Shown here: piece by piece, positions 37,694-47,100 of the stretch
Layout of the letters: each line of letters opens with the position of its first letter
Position numbering within the stretch: the stretch's first letter is position 1
Assembly: GCA_029261655.1 (NCBI GenBank)
Contig: JAJDAY010000026.1
Span: 326,362 to 390,361 of the forward strand
Reading direction: 5' to 3'
Length of the DNA: 64,000 nt
DNA from: Nitrospinaceae bacterium
Lineage (GTDB): Bacteria; Nitrospinota; Nitrospinia; Nitrospinales; VA-1
Position numbers and translations under genes: made by a program
The notes under the pieces: model-generated
What the model was told of the DNA's origin: nothing
Seen by the model: the letters and a program-made list of their open reading frames with translations, nothing else
Databases searched by the model: none

Positions 37694-37709
37694 TGGCATA
37701 TTTGTTGCA
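37694..37709 (+). promoter_or_regulatory. Sigma-54 (-24/-12) promoter
   Basis: TGGCA (37694-37698) and TTGCA (37705-37709) place the invariant GG and GC exactly 10 bp apart, as RpoN promoters require. It points at the secreted protein gene at 37859 with a leader of about 140 nt. The rest of the 316-bp gap 37543-37858 shows nothing else; no enhancer dyad is obvious. Confidence 0.65.
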
Positions 37710-37858
37710 ACTTTACATTATTAAAGAATCCGTCGTATCAGCCGTACTGTTAAAAACAAACAGAAATTTGAAAAAGGGATTTTGACATCAGAACCGGGAT
37801 TAAATGGATTTAACGGGAGAGAAATTCTTCCGCCATAAATATAACGGAGGTGTTTATC

Positions 37859-38347
37859 ATGAAACGCTTTCTGACCCTGAACGTTCTTTTGGCTTACCTT
37901 ACTTTAGCGCCACCCGGTTCGTGGGGCGATCCGCCTCTCATAGCGGAACCTTCACAGGCGACGCAAATCTCCTGGAATCTCGCCAGCAATGGAATGCTAT
38001 TTATCGGTTATGACACCGACCAAAATGGCAAATTGGATTTTCATACCCTGCGGGTGGTGAGAACTTCTTACTTCTCGAAACACCCTCTTGATGTCGTTCA
38101 AGGATATCATCCAGAATATCTCATCTTCGCCAGCAATTTCACAACCACCCATTACTACTATATCGCTTTCAAACAACCGTTGTTCTACGCAATGGATTTA
38201 GACGAGGACGGGCATTGGGATTATATTTACAAAGACTCCGGCCAGGATGGCGTGAACGGTAACGAGACATTTTACGACAGTCCATCAGGCATGCGCCAGG
38301 CTTCTTCCCCGCCCCAGAGCAAAGAGGTAGCCTCCTCTCTTCCATAA
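37859..38347 (+). CDS. Secreted protein with EF-hand-like calcium motifs
   Basis: The 162-residue protein has a signal peptide (FLTLNVLLAYLTLAPPGSWG) and two loops of DxDxNG or DxDxDG type: DTDQNGKLDF and DLDEDGHWDYIY, with DSGQDGVNGNE after the second. These could bind calcium. ATG 37859 follows GGAGG by 8 nt, so it is preferred to GTG 37850. I know no name for the family. A sigma-54 promoter upstream suggests regulated expression. Confidence 0.75.
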   Translation: MKRFLTLNVLLAYLTLAPPGSWGDPPLIAEPSQATQISWNLASNGMLFIGYDTDQNGKLDFHTLRVVRTSYFSKHPLDVVQGYHPEYLIFASNFTTTHYYYIAFKQPLFYAMDLDEDGHWDYIYKDSGQDGVNGNETFYDSPSGMRQASSPPQSKEVASSLP

Positions 38348-38375
38348 AGGGAAAAACCTTTGACGCTTTAAGCCG

Positions 38376-39623
38376 TTATCCCTGAACATCTTTCTCTTCC
38401 TGCAAAATATCGTCCAGGGTTTGCCGCCTGCGTGTCAGGATGAGCCGGTCCCCATCCACCACCACTTCCGGAATGAGAGGCTGGGTGTTGTAGTTGGACG
38501 ACATGACGAATCCGTACCCCCCTGCCCCGCCGACCACCATGAGGTCGCCCGCTTTCGGCATGGGAAGCCGGCGCGCCACAGGCTCTTCGTTTTCCTGGGT
38601 CAGCACGTCTCCCGATTCACAAACCGGCCCCGCGACGATGACATCCTGCTCCGGCCCCAGGTCATCCCCTACAAACCAGATGGGGTGGTAGGAACCGTAG
38701 GCCATCGGGCGGATCAAATGACAAAAACCGACGTTGGTCAGAACGTAATCCAGACGCTTACGATCTTCATCGAAGGTATGATTGAGCGAACGAACTTCTC
38801 CCAGAAGATAACCACATCCGGCGACGAACCGCCTGCCCGGTTCTATCTCGCACACGATCTCTCGCCCAAAATGGCTATTCAATAATTTCATCCTCTCCGC
38901 CAGAATATTTTTGTAGCCTGAGATATCCTCCTGGGGCAGATCGGGGTTGTATTGATAAGGCAGGCCGCCGCCGAAATTGATTGTTTGCAAATCGTCGAAC
39001 TGTTTGGCAAATTCCACCAGCTTGCTGGTGATCCGTTTCAAATGCTCCATGTCGCCGCCGGAGCCGATGTGCATGTGAACGCCTGAGATGATCAGCCCAT
39101 ACGTTCCCGCGATGCGCTTGACCTCATCCAGATTTTCATGCCAGATACCGTGCTTGCTGTAGGGGCCTCCTGTGTTGGTTTTTTTGGAATGGCCGTGTCC
39201 CTCGCCAGGATTGATGCGGATGGAAATACGATTCGATCCTTTGCCCAGGTCTTTCCAGCCACGGCCATATTCCTCGACCATCCCCAGGGTTCCGCAGTTG
39301 ACGAATATATTATTTTCAAGACAATACCCGACGTCGTCGGCATTAAAAAACACGTCGCTGGTAAAACAAATATCTTCCGGTTTGAAACCCGCCCGCAAAG
39401 CGCGCTTGACTTCAAAAACGCTGACCGCATCGATCTTGATCCCGCCGTTTAGCATCTCTTGTAAGATGCGCACGTTGGAACTTGCTTTCATCGCGTAGCG
39501 GGTGACGGGCGAGAGTTGTTTGATTTCGGCGATGGATCGGCGCAATTCTTCCAGACTGTATACATAAACCGGGGTCCCGAATTCACGGGCGATGTCCAGT
39601 ACATCGACGTTTTCTATTTTCAT
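38376..39623 (-). CDS. lysA: Diaminopimelate decarboxylase
   Basis: The 415-residue PLP enzyme makes lysine from meso-diaminopimelate. RYAMKASSNVRIL contains the PLP Lys (YAMKAS), GVHMHIGSGGD the phosphate/PLP region, GGGLPYQY the glycine loop and ICEIEPGRRFVAGCG-like EPGR the substrate-binding Arg. AGPVCESGDVL contains the catalytic Cys-Glu from the partner subunit. The gene is divergent from speA, a related fold III decarboxylase. Confidence 0.92.
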   Translation of the reverse strand: MKIENVDVLDIAREFGTPVYVYSLEELRRSIAEIKQLSPVTRYAMKASSNVRILQEMLNGGIKIDAVSVFEVKRALRAGFKPEDICFTSDVFFNADDVGYCLENNIFVNCGTLGMVEEYGRGWKDLGKGSNRISIRINPGEGHGHSKKTNTGGPYSKHGIWHENLDEVKRIAGTYGLIISGVHMHIGSGGDMEHLKRITSKLVEFAKQFDDLQTINFGGGLPYQYNPDLPQEDISGYKNILAERMKLLNSHFGREIVCEIEPGRRFVAGCGYLLGEVRSLNHTFDEDRKRLDYVLTNVGFCHLIRPMAYGSYHPIWFVGDDLGPEQDVIVAGPVCESGDVLTQENEEPVARRLPMPKAGDLMVVGGAGGYGFVMSSNYNTQPLIPEVVVDGDRLILTRRRQTLDDILQEEKDVQG

Positions 39624-39647
39624 TTAGGCTCTCAAAGTGATTCTTAT

Positions 39648-39724
39648 TAAAAAAAGGAGGTTTTCCCCTTTGTGAATGGATGGCACCATCCGAAAATTTA
39701 TATCACAATTTGAGCCTTTCACAA
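39648..39724 (-). promoter_or_regulatory. lysA promoter and terminator-like leader hairpin
   Basis: On the minus strand, TTGTGA (39724-39719) and TATAAA (39702-39697) with a 16-bp spacer form a reasonable promoter. The transcript would begin near 39690 with a GGATGG/CCATCC hairpin, then AAAGGGG/CCTCCTTT (one bulged base) followed by a T-run, 25 nt before lysA. It may be an early terminator or attenuator. I see no lysine-riboswitch consensus; the leader is too short. Confidence 0.4.
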
Positions 39725-39958
39725 TTTTCTTTTAACCGGTTTGTTTTTATTTGACATTTACCTGAAATTCGATGATTTTAATGGACGATCCCGCCTTAAG
39801 CGGGGGATATCCAGCAAAGATATTCATTATAAGAGCCGTCCCCCGTCCGCAGGAGTTGGGATGACGAACCCAGCGCGATGAGGCGCTCCACCAGCGGCAC
39901 GACCCATCGCTCGTCAATATTGAGTCCAGCGTCACGCTGGTTCCCTGAAAGCCCAGAC
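39725..39958. other. Intergenic region upstream of speA with hairpin-forming repeats
   Basis: The segment has a CCAGCG(T)CACGCTGG-type dyad at about 39926-39941. A similar CCAGCGTAGCGCTGG dyad occurs at the speA stop codon (about 41863-41877). The dyads look like small REP-type palindromes. No gene is seen here. Confidence 0.35.
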
Positions 39959-41872
39959 ATGCAGAAATGGTCCATTGAAGAAGCCAGAGAGCACTACAAT
40001 ATTTACGGTTGGGGCGCAGGTTATTTCGATATCAACGAAAAAGGCCACGTCGTCGCGCAACCCAAATTAGGCAGTGAACACGCGATCGATCTCAAGCATC
40101 TGGTCGACGACATCGAGGCAAAAGGCTATTCACTGCCGGTTCTTCTCCGGTTTTCCGATATTTTAAAATCCAGCATCACCAACTTAGCCACCGTATTCCA
40201 GAACGCCATTGAAGAATACCAGTATCAGGGGCAATACCACGGCGTGTTTCCCATCAAGGTGAATCAGCAACGACAGGTGGTCGAGGAAATCGTCAAATTC
40301 GGCAGGCCCTACAATATCGGGCTGGAAGCGGGTTCCAAGCCGGAACTGCACGCCATCCTAGCCATCATGGACAACCCGGAAGCGTTGTTGATCTGCAACG
40401 GCTACAAGGACGCGCCTTTCATCCGTCTGGCCCTGATGAGCCAGAAGCTCGGCAAAAAAGTTTTCATCGTGGTGGAGAGACTGGACGAACTGGAAATGAT
40501 ATACCACGTCGCCAAGGAAGTCGGCGTCCGACCAAACATCGGATTGCGCATCAAACTGGTCAGCGCGGGGTCGGGCCGATGGGCCTCCTCCGCCGGGGAA
40601 TTTTCCAAGTTCGGATTGAATCCGATGGAACTGGTGGACGCTCTGAAAATCGCCAAAGAGTACGGAATTCTGGATTGCATCCAGTTGATTCATTTTCACC
40701 TTGGAAGCCAGATCACCAACATCCGCAGAATTAAAAACAGTTTGAAGGAAGCGGGCCGGTTTTATTCCGAAATAATGCGGCACGGATGCAATATCCAGTA
40801 CATCGATGTGGGCGGCGGTCTGGGGGTGGACTACGACGGATCCAAATCCACTTATCATTCAAGCACCAACTACACCGTGCAGGAATACGCCAACGATGTG
40901 GTCTATCACCTGCTGGAAATCTGCGAGCGGGAAAACCTGCCGCACCCCAACATCATCTCCGAGTCCGGTCGGGCCATGACCGCCTATCACTCCCTCCTGG
41001 TGGTCAACGTGCTGGATGTCACCTCGTTTCCCGAATGGACCAATCATGTCGAAATCCAGAAAGACGCCCCGGATGTGGTGCGCGAAATTTTTGACGTTCT
41101 GGAATCCACGTCCAACAAGAATCTCATCGAGTCCTGGCATGACGCCACGCACTTGAAAGAGGACGCGCAAAACCAGTTTCTCATGGGCATCCTGTCGCTC
41201 GAACACCGGGCGTTGGTGGAACGTATCTACTGGGGAGTCAGCCGGAAGGTTGAAAAACTCTCGACCCGGCTCAAATTTTTGCCGGATGAAATGAAGACTC
41301 TAAAGAACAGACTGGCCGATAAATACTTCTGCAATTTTTCCGTGTTTCAATCGGTGCCCGATTCCTGGGCCATCGACCACGTGTTTCCGGTGATGCCTAT
41401 CCACCGCTTAAACGAGGAGCCCGACCGGGAAGCGACGCTGGAGGACCTCACCTGCGATTCCGACGGGCGCATCGACACCTTCATCGGTAACCACCGGGGG
41501 ACGGAAAAATCCCTGCGGGTGCATTCCATCGAGCCGGAAGAATCCTATCAGTTGGGGATATTCCTGATCGGCGCTTACCAGGAAATCCTGGGAGACATGC
41601 ACAACCTGTTCGGCGACACCAACACCGTCCACGTATCGCTCAACGAAGACGGATCGCTGAATTACGAGGAGATCATAGAAGGCGAAGACATCACCGACGT
41701 TCTCGATTACGTTCAGTTCAAGGGCGAAGAACTGGCGGACCGGGTGGCAAGGTTTCTCATCGCCAGCGTCGAAAAGGGGACGCTCACCCAGGAAGAAGCG
41801 GATGACTACCTTGCCTTATATAAGGAAGGTCTCAACGGATACACTTATCTGGTCAAGCCGCCACCAGCGTAG
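39959..41872 (+). CDS. speA: Biosynthetic arginine decarboxylase
   Basis: The 637-residue enzyme converts arginine to agmatine for polyamine synthesis. Its blocks YQGQYHGVFPIKVNQQRQVVEEI (PLP Lys in IKVNQ), LEAGSKPELHAIL, HFHLGSQITNIRRIK, YIDVGGGLGVDYDGSKS, ISESGRAMTAYHSLLVV and LIGAYQEILGDMHNLFGDTN are classic for SpeA. I start at ATG 39959 (MQKWSIEEA), which fits the family start, rather than 39878. Close length to the E. coli protein (658). Confidence 0.96.
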   Translation: MQKWSIEEAREHYNIYGWGAGYFDINEKGHVVAQPKLGSEHAIDLKHLVDDIEAKGYSLPVLLRFSDILKSSITNLATVFQNAIEEYQYQGQYHGVFPIKVNQQRQVVEEIVKFGRPYNIGLEAGSKPELHAILAIMDNPEALLICNGYKDAPFIRLALMSQKLGKKVFIVVERLDELEMIYHVAKEVGVRPNIGLRIKLVSAGSGRWASSAGEFSKFGLNPMELVDALKIAKEYGILDCIQLIHFHLGSQITNIRRIKNSLKEAGRFYSEIMRHGCNIQYIDVGGGLGVDYDGSKSTYHSSTNYTVQEYANDVVYHLLEICERENLPHPNIISESGRAMTAYHSLLVVNVLDVTSFPEWTNHVEIQKDAPDVVREIFDVLESTSNKNLIESWHDATHLKEDAQNQFLMGILSLEHRALVERIYWGVSRKVEKLSTRLKFLPDEMKTLKNRLADKYFCNFSVFQSVPDSWAIDHVFPVMPIHRLNEEPDREATLEDLTCDSDGRIDTFIGNHRGTEKSLRVHSIEPEESYQLGIFLIGAYQEILGDMHNLFGDTNTVHVSLNEDGSLNYEEIIEGEDITDVLDYVQFKGEELADRVARFLIASVEKGTLTQEEADDYLALYKEGLNGYTYLVKPPPA

Positions 41873-41908
41873 CGCTGGACCCAGATAAACACAAATAAGG
41901 AGAACCAC

Positions 41909-42280
41909 ATGAGTGAAAAAACACTTTACGAGCGCCTCGGTGGATACGACGGCATCACAGGATTTGTCGAGAACCTTCTGCCCCGACTTCAGTCAGATTC
42001 TCTGCTTGGACGTTTCTGGGAAAATCGAGGGGACGACGGCCTTAACAGAGAAAAACAGTTGCTCATTGACTTCCTATGCTCGAATTCTGGTGGACCCGTT
42101 TACTACACAGGTAGAGATATGAAATTATCACATAAAGGCATGAAGATCAGTGAAAAGGATTGGTCCGTGTTTTTTGAACATGCAGGTGCAACTATGGAGA
42201 AATTATCCATACCTCAACAAGAATGCAATGACGTAGTTGCATTCGTATCCAGTTTGAAAAACGATATTGTTGAAGCATGA
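41909..42280 (+). CDS. Truncated hemoglobin, group I type
   Basis: The 123-residue protein has the truncated hemoglobin pattern: TLYERLGGYDGITGFVENLL, then FWENRGDDGLNREKQLLIDFLCSNSGGPVYYTGRDMKLSHKGMKI with the proximal His in the SHKG segment. It can bind oxygen or nitric oxide; nitric oxide or nitrosative defence would suit a nitrite-oxidising life style, by inference. AAGGAGAA precedes the ATG. Confidence 0.9.
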   Translation: MSEKTLYERLGGYDGITGFVENLLPRLQSDSLLGRFWENRGDDGLNREKQLLIDFLCSNSGGPVYYTGRDMKLSHKGMKISEKDWSVFFEHAGATMEKLSIPQQECNDVVAFVSSLKNDIVEA

Positions 42281-42431
42281 GAGTATTTTTCAGATGTCCA
42301 CAATTGACCGATAATCGTCGCAAAACTTTCGCCAGTTTCCAGAGTTAATTCGAATTTTAAAGATGATATTCTCAATCAAAAATATTGAACTTAAGCCCCC
42401 CCCATTTCCATCGTGACAGGAAGCTGTGGAG

Positions 42432-42629
42432 TTATTCCCACTGACCGGGTTTTAGCGGCTCGTGGCAAGCCTCGCAATAGCTGTCCTTATAGGCGTTCTC
42501 GTGTTTGCATTCCGGGCAAAAGATGGTTTTGTTCTCGCCATATTCATGGAACATGTGCAGGCACTTTTCGCACCAGGCTGCTTTCGTTACATTTTCGGTC
42601 CCACATTTAGGGCAGATTTCTACGCTCAT
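42432..42629 (-). CDS. Small double zinc-ribbon protein
   Basis: The 65-residue protein (ATG 42629) consists of two zinc ribbons: CPKCGTEN / CEKC and CPECKHEN / CEAC, joined by a short linker. Double zinc ribbon proteins of this type may bind nucleic acids or act as adaptors. There is no clear ribosome site, and the upstream in-frame extension to 42788 lacks similarity and overlaps the divergent gene. Confidence 0.65.
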   Translation of the reverse strand: MSVEICPKCGTENVTKAAWCEKCLHMFHEYGENKTIFCPECKHENAYKDSYCEACHEPLKPGQWE

Positions 42630-42687
42630 AGTGTTTGTTAGATGGCTGGAAAGGTGAAGAGGTGTAAAAATTTTTGAAGAGGACTCA

Positions 42688-43023
42688 GTGAAACCATTAC
42701 AGCTGGCTCTTGAATTTATGGATATATTTTTCTCAGGTGAAAATTTTGAGAAATTGAACTCCCTATTGACCGATAACTTTAATTTCAATGGACCCTTTTA
42801 CCAGTTTGACTCCGCCGAGGCCTACATAACTTCTTTGCAAGCCGACCCTCCCAAAGGATTTAAATATGAAATTATCCGATCCTTTGAAAATGAATCCTCT
42901 GCCTGTTTAATTTACCAATTCACCAAACCTGGAGTATGCACACCGATGGTTCAATTGTTTGAAGTGAAAGAAAGAAAAATCAGCAAAGTTTTGCTGGTTT
43001 TTGATACCCAGACCTTTAGCTGA
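42688..43023 (+). CDS. SnoaL-like / NTF2-fold protein
   Basis: The 111-residue protein shows the pattern of small NTF2-like (SnoaL-like) domains: an N-terminal amphipathic helix with ALEFMDIFFSGENFEKLNSLLTDNFNFNGP, then beta strands. GTG 42688 has GAGG upstream at 5-nt spacing. Members are small ligand-binding or enzymatic proteins; no specific role is evident. Confidence 0.6.
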   Translation: MKPLQLALEFMDIFFSGENFEKLNSLLTDNFNFNGPFYQFDSAEAYITSLQADPPKGFKYEIIRSFENESSACLIYQFTKPGVCTPMVQLFEVKERKISKVLLVFDTQTFS

Positions 43024-43068
43024 TCTTAGAAGGTCCGCAAATCAAGTAAACCTCGCACCCTTCGCGGA

Positions 43069-43239
43069 TTATTTTTCCGAATCTATCTGCTCTTGGGCTT
43101 CCTTTTTGGTATCTCGACGCTTGTAAACCTTCGCGGACTCCTTAACCTTCTCGTGATACCGTTTGGTTTGAAGCTGTTGGGCGGCCACTTCGGCCTCCAA
43201 TTCTTCCTTTGTCTTTATTTTTTTCTTTTTTGATTTCAT
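43069..43239 (-). CDS. Small highly charged hypothetical protein
   Basis: This short ORF of 56 residues begins MKSKKKKIKTKEELEAEVAA and is Lys/Glu-rich, likely helical throughout. It has no Cys or transmembrane segment. There is no clear ribosome site and I know no family. Codon usage is reasonable and it fills a gap between two plus-strand genes. Confidence 0.4.
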   Translation of the reverse strand: MKSKKKKIKTKEELEAEVAAQQLQTKRYHEKVKESAKVYKRRDTKKEAQEQIDSEK

Positions 43240-43309
43240 ATCGTTTATTTTATCATTTTTACCATAAGACTGTCATCGCTACATTATCTACTTTGATTAA
43301 AGAGATCAT

Positions 43310-43759
43310 ATGACCAAACAGGAAGTCCTGACCAAAATCGATGAGGTGTTCGGCAATCTACCGAGACCCGTTCAGCTCATCCGCGACCCGAAGCATTGCT
43401 GTGAATGCGAAGAGCACGAGGAAACCCTCGCCAGGCTGACTCCACAAACCATCAGCATAAAGGAAGTGGGAAGCCCGGCCTGGGATCCTATGACGTTTGC
43501 CTCAGATGCCAGCTTCCATTATTTTATGCCAGGCTTGGTCCGAATGGCATTGGAAAAGGGTGAGGAAAGTTTTCTCGACCAGTTCCTGTTTCATCTTGAT
43601 TCCGGCAGAATCGATGAAATGAATTCAGAACAAAAGGCGGTACTGGCTGATTTTTTCTGGTTTGTTTATGAAACGATGCCGGAGGAAGTAGACTCTAAAC
43701 ACTTGGGAGATGTGGAGTGGGCCAGGGTCATCGAAAAACTGGAAGGCCGCTGGAAATAA
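43310..43759 (+). CDS. Conserved hypothetical protein, possibly DUF6714
   Basis: The 149-residue protein has a Cys/His cluster near residue 36 (HCCECEEHEET) that could bind zinc, and two aromatic acidic blocks (FASDASFHYFMPGLVRMAL and ADFFWFVYETMP). I think it resembles DUF6714 but cannot confirm. Function unknown. Confidence 0.65.
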   Translation: MTKQEVLTKIDEVFGNLPRPVQLIRDPKHCCECEEHEETLARLTPQTISIKEVGSPAWDPMTFASDASFHYFMPGLVRMALEKGEESFLDQFLFHLDSGRIDEMNSEQKAVLADFFWFVYETMPEEVDSKHLGDVEWARVIEKLEGRWK

Positions 43760-43816
43760 CCCCAAAAGGGGCGGATTCAATGGACGCGGTTATTGCAATA
43801 ACATTTGGAGGTCACA

Positions 43817-44359
43817 GTGAGTGAACAATTTTCAAAACTGGATGAAGCAGATAAAGAGTTCATAAAGAATCAGCATCTATTTTTCGTGGGAACGGCGGGA
43901 GTCGATGGCCGGGTGAATATTTCTCCCAAGGGCATGGACTCGTTACGAGTCATCGATTCTCATAAAGTAGCCTGGTTGAACCTGACCGGAAGCGGCAATG
44001 AAACCGCCGCGCATGTCCTGGAATGCCAGCGCATGACTCTCATGTTTTGCGCTTTCAAAGGCAAACCTCAGATACTGCGTATTTATGGGAAAGCAACCGC
44101 TGTTCACCCCCGCGATGAAGAATGGGAGACAACGCTCGGACTCTTTCCAACGATTCCTGGGACCAGGCAAATATTTTTACTGGATATCGAAAGCGTGGCC
44201 ACATCCTGCGGCTTCAGCGTGCCCTTGTACGAACACGCGGGGGAGCGTGACGTTCTGGTGTCATGGGCCGAGAAAAAGGGCGAGGACGGAGTGAAAAAAT
44301 ACTGGCAGGATAAAAATCAAAAAAGCATCGACGGCAAACCCACCGGGATTTTTGGATGA
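43817..44359 (+). CDS. Pyridoxamine 5'-phosphate oxidase-like flavin/F420-binding fold protein
   Basis: The 180-residue protein has the split-barrel pattern: FFVGTAGVDGRVNISPKGMD, VAWLNLTGSGNETAAHV and RMTLMFCAFKGKPQILRIYGKA. This is the PPOX-like fold of FMN or F420 enzymes. GTG 43817 has GGAGG upstream at 5 nt; TTG 43805 (added residues MEVT) contains that ribosome site and is unlikely. Confidence 0.85.
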   Translation: MSEQFSKLDEADKEFIKNQHLFFVGTAGVDGRVNISPKGMDSLRVIDSHKVAWLNLTGSGNETAAHVLECQRMTLMFCAFKGKPQILRIYGKATAVHPRDEEWETTLGLFPTIPGTRQIFLLDIESVATSCGFSVPLYEHAGERDVLVSWAEKKGEDGVKKYWQDKNQKSIDGKPTGIFG

Positions 44360-44380
44360 GTTTATTTTAGGACAATGAAG

Positions 44381-45250
44381 CTACAAAACCTTCTCAATCG
44401 TTTTTCCAAGATCGGCGGGGCTTTTGACCACTTTAATGCCGCACTTTTTCATGGTCTTCATTTTTTCTTCCGCCGTGCCTTGTCCGCCTGAGATGATCGC
44501 GCCTGCGTGACCCATGCGCCTTCCGGGAGGTGCGGTCTGCCCGGCGATGAACCCGACCACCGGCTTGGTGACGTTCTTCTTAATAAAGTACGCCGCTTCG
44601 TCTTCCGCCGATCCACCGATCTCGCCGATCATGCAGATGGCTTTGGTGCCACGGTCTTTCTGAAATAATCCGAGCGCGTCGATGAACGAAGTCCCGATGA
44701 TCGGGTCGCCGCCGATACCCACACAGGTGGATTGGCCGATGCCTAAAGCGGTCAACTGTCCGACGGCTTCATAGGTTAAGGTTCCACTGCGGGAAATGAT
44801 GCCGACGTTGCCTTTTTTATGGATGTGCGCGGGCATGATGCCTATTTTGGCTTTACCGGGAGAGATGACTCCGGGGCAATTCGGACCGACCAATCGGCAA
44901 TCGGTGCCTTTTAAGTATTTATCCACTTCGATCATGTCGCTGGTCGGGATGCCCTCTGCAATACAGATGATGAGCGCGATGCCCGCATCGGCGGCTTCCA
45001 GAATTGCGTCTGCGGCAAAGGCCGGCGGAACGAAAATCATGGTGGCGTTGGCTTTGGTTTTCGTCGCCGCCTCTTGCACGGTGTTGAAAACGGGCACGTT
45101 GTCCAATACGGTCTGGCCGCCTTTATTGGGCGTGACTCCGCCGACCACGGTGGTGCCGTACTTCATGCATTGCTCGGTGTGAAACTGGCCTTCGCGGCCG
45201 GTGATCCCTTGAACGATCAATCTTGTTTTTTCATCGACTAGAATACTCAT
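44381..45250 (-). CDS. sucD: Succinyl-CoA ligase alpha subunit
   Basis: The 289-residue subunit binds CoA and carries the phosphohistidine. [18 protein letters not shown]-type N-terminus, [20 protein letters not shown] and [13 protein letters not shown] with the active-site His are visible. The enzyme interconverts succinate and succinyl-CoA; in a reductive TCA cycle it forms succinyl-CoA for 2-oxoglutarate synthase. The start overlaps sucC by 4 bp. Confidence 0.96.
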   Translation of the reverse strand: MSILVDEKTRLIVQGITGREGQFHTEQCMKYGTTVVGGVTPNKGGQTVLDNVPVFNTVQEAATKTKANATMIFVPPAFAADAILEAADAGIALIICIAEGIPTSDMIEVDKYLKGTDCRLVGPNCPGVISPGKAKIGIMPAHIHKKGNVGIISRSGTLTYEAVGQLTALGIGQSTCVGIGGDPIIGTSFIDALGLFQKDRGTKAICMIGEIGGSAEDEAAYFIKKNVTKPVVGFIAGQTAPPGRRMGHAGAIISGGQGTAEEKMKTMKKCGIKVVKSPADLGKTIEKVL

Positions 45251-46407
45251 TGGATTGCTTTAACCACCTTTCTGGCCCCGTCCTTCATTCCGTTGCCGAT
45301 AACAAAATTCATGCCCGACTCTTTAAGGATTGCGTGTCCCTCTTCCATATTGGTCCCTTCCATGCGAACCACGATGGGAACTTTCACGGCGAGATTTTTC
45401 GCCGCGGCAACAACACCGCGCGCCAGAATATCGCAACGCAATATGCCGCCAAATATATTGATGAAGATGGCTTTCACATTCGGGTCCGACAAGAGAATGC
45501 GGAATCCGTTTTCGATCATTTCTTCATTGGCTCCGCCGCCCACATCGAGAAAGTTCGCGGGCTCGCCGCCGGAGTGTTTGATGATGTCCATGGTGGCCAT
45601 CGCCAATCCCGCGCCATTGACCATGCAGGCGATGTTGCCGTCCAGCTTGATGTAGTTCAGATGAAACTTGGACGCTTCGACTTCCAGAGGATCTTCTTCA
45701 TCGAGGTCGCGGTACTCCTGAGTGTCTTTATGGCGGTACATGGCGTTGTCGTCGATGTTCACCTTGGCGTCCAGCGCCAGCACGCGACCGTCGGACGTGG
45801 TGACCAGAGGATTGATCTCCAGCATGTCGAGATCTTCTTTAACAAAACAGTTATAAAGATTGATGATGAAAGGAACCATTTTCTTCAGATGGTCCCCTTC
45901 CAGGTTGAGCGCAAACGCGATCTTGCGGGCAAGATACGGTTTGACACCAATCACCGGATCAATCACTTCCTTGAATATTTTTTCGGGAGTTTTTTCGGCG
46001 ACTTCTTCAATTTCCATACCGCCCTCTTCACTCGCCATGATGAGAACGCGGCTGGTTTGCCGATCGACCACGATGCCCAGATAAAGTTCTCGCTCAATGG
46101 GCATGCCCTCTTCCACCAACACTTTTTTGACCAATCGCCCTTCAGGCCCGGTCTGATGCGTGACCAGTGTCATGCCCAAAATGTCAGAGGCATATTTTTC
46201 CGCTTCTTCCGGACTTTTGGCCAACTTGACACCACCGCCCTTGCCACGGCCACCCGCGTGAATCTGAGCTTTGACCACTACTACAGATGTGCCCAGTTTT
46301 CTGGCGGCGGCTTGCGCTTCGGAAGCGTCATTCACCAGGATTCCGTTGGGCACCGCTACATTATATTTCGCTAGAATTTCTTTGGCCTGATACTCATGAA
46401 TTTTCAT
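45247..46407 (-). CDS. sucC: Succinyl-CoA ligase beta subunit
   Basis: The 386-residue nucleotide-binding subunit has the ATP-grasp domain start [39 protein letters not shown] and the C-terminal [21 protein letters not shown] block with IFGGILRCD. It precedes sucD with a 4-bp overlap. Whether ATP or GTP is used cannot be told. Confidence 0.96.
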   Translation of the reverse strand: MKIHEYQAKEILAKYNVAVPNGILVNDASEAQAAARKLGTSVVVVKAQIHAGGRGKGGGVKLAKSPEEAEKYASDILGMTLVTHQTGPEGRLVKKVLVEEGMPIERELYLGIVVDRQTSRVLIMASEEGGMEIEEVAEKTPEKIFKEVIDPVIGVKPYLARKIAFALNLEGDHLKKMVPFIINLYNCFVKEDLDMLEINPLVTTSDGRVLALDAKVNIDDNAMYRHKDTQEYRDLDEEDPLEVEASKFHLNYIKLDGNIACMVNGAGLAMATMDIIKHSGGEPANFLDVGGGANEEMIENGFRILLSDPNVKAIFINIFGGILRCDILARGVVAAAKNLAVKVPIVVRMEGTNMEEGHAILKESGMNFVIGNGMKDGARKVVKAIQ

Positions 46408-46604
46408 AGATCGGTCGGGAATTTAAGTGGTTTTCGATTGGGAAAAATGGAGTTCGTTTTTATCACAAGGGTTTAGCCTTGTCAAAGCAAAATGGAAGAA
46501 GAGAAAGGGGGAGTTGCCCCCCCGGATAAGCACGGATGGGGGGAGACTGGCTGGTTTGTGGTTTTTGGGAAACGGTGAAAGAAGGATGGGGCGAAATCGT
46601 CGAC

Positions 46605-47033
46605 TTAAATCCTGGAGGCGATTTTTTTCAAGGTCTGGGGTTTTTCCGGCACGATCAAGCCGGGGTTGATCAACAGCTGACGCCAGGCGTCTTCCAGGGG
46701 TTCCAGCACTTTCAAAATCGATTCCAGCGCTTTGCGATCGGCTTTTATATTCGCCAGGGTCAACTGACGCAAAATAAACTGGTACAAGGTTTCCAGACGG
46801 GCCGCGACTTCGCCTCCCTTTTTCAAATCGAGGGATACGGAAAGTTCATTGATGATGTCATGGGTTTTCCTGATATAGGTGGCTTTACCGGCAATGTCCC
46901 CTTCATCCATACATTTCAGAGCCATCGTGGTAAATTTAGAAGCTCCTTCATACATCATCAATATCAATTTTCCCTGGCTGGATGTTGAAACCTCGTTGTG
47001 CTTGTATGCGTTGTGATAGCGGGAAGGAACCAT
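46605..47033 (-). CDS. fliS: Flagellar export chaperone FliS
   Basis: The protein has the FliS start NAYKHNEVSTSSQGKLILMMYEGASKF and the helix bundle that binds flagellin to keep it unfolded for export. ATG 47033 gives 142 residues, near the usual 120-140. A TTG at 47081 would add 16 residues. It lies downstream of fliD, probably in one transcript; no fliC is in the window. Confidence 0.85.
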   Translation of the reverse strand: MVPSRYHNAYKHNEVSTSSQGKLILMMYEGASKFTTMALKCMDEGDIAGKATYIRKTHDIINELSVSLDLKKGGEVAARLETLYQFILRQLTLANIKADRKALESILKVLEPLEDAWRQLLINPGLIVPEKPQTLKKIASRI

Positions 47034-47100
47034 GTTGAAATAAACTCCATAATGTTGCTGATAAAACCCGTTTCCGATCAAGAACTATTTCTTTTACCAA

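Noticed and set aside
45223-46374. 383-codon plus-strand ORF opposite sucC
   Set aside because: It is a mirror of the high-GC third positions of sucC; the sequence is Phe/His/Asp-rich and low in domain-like pattern.
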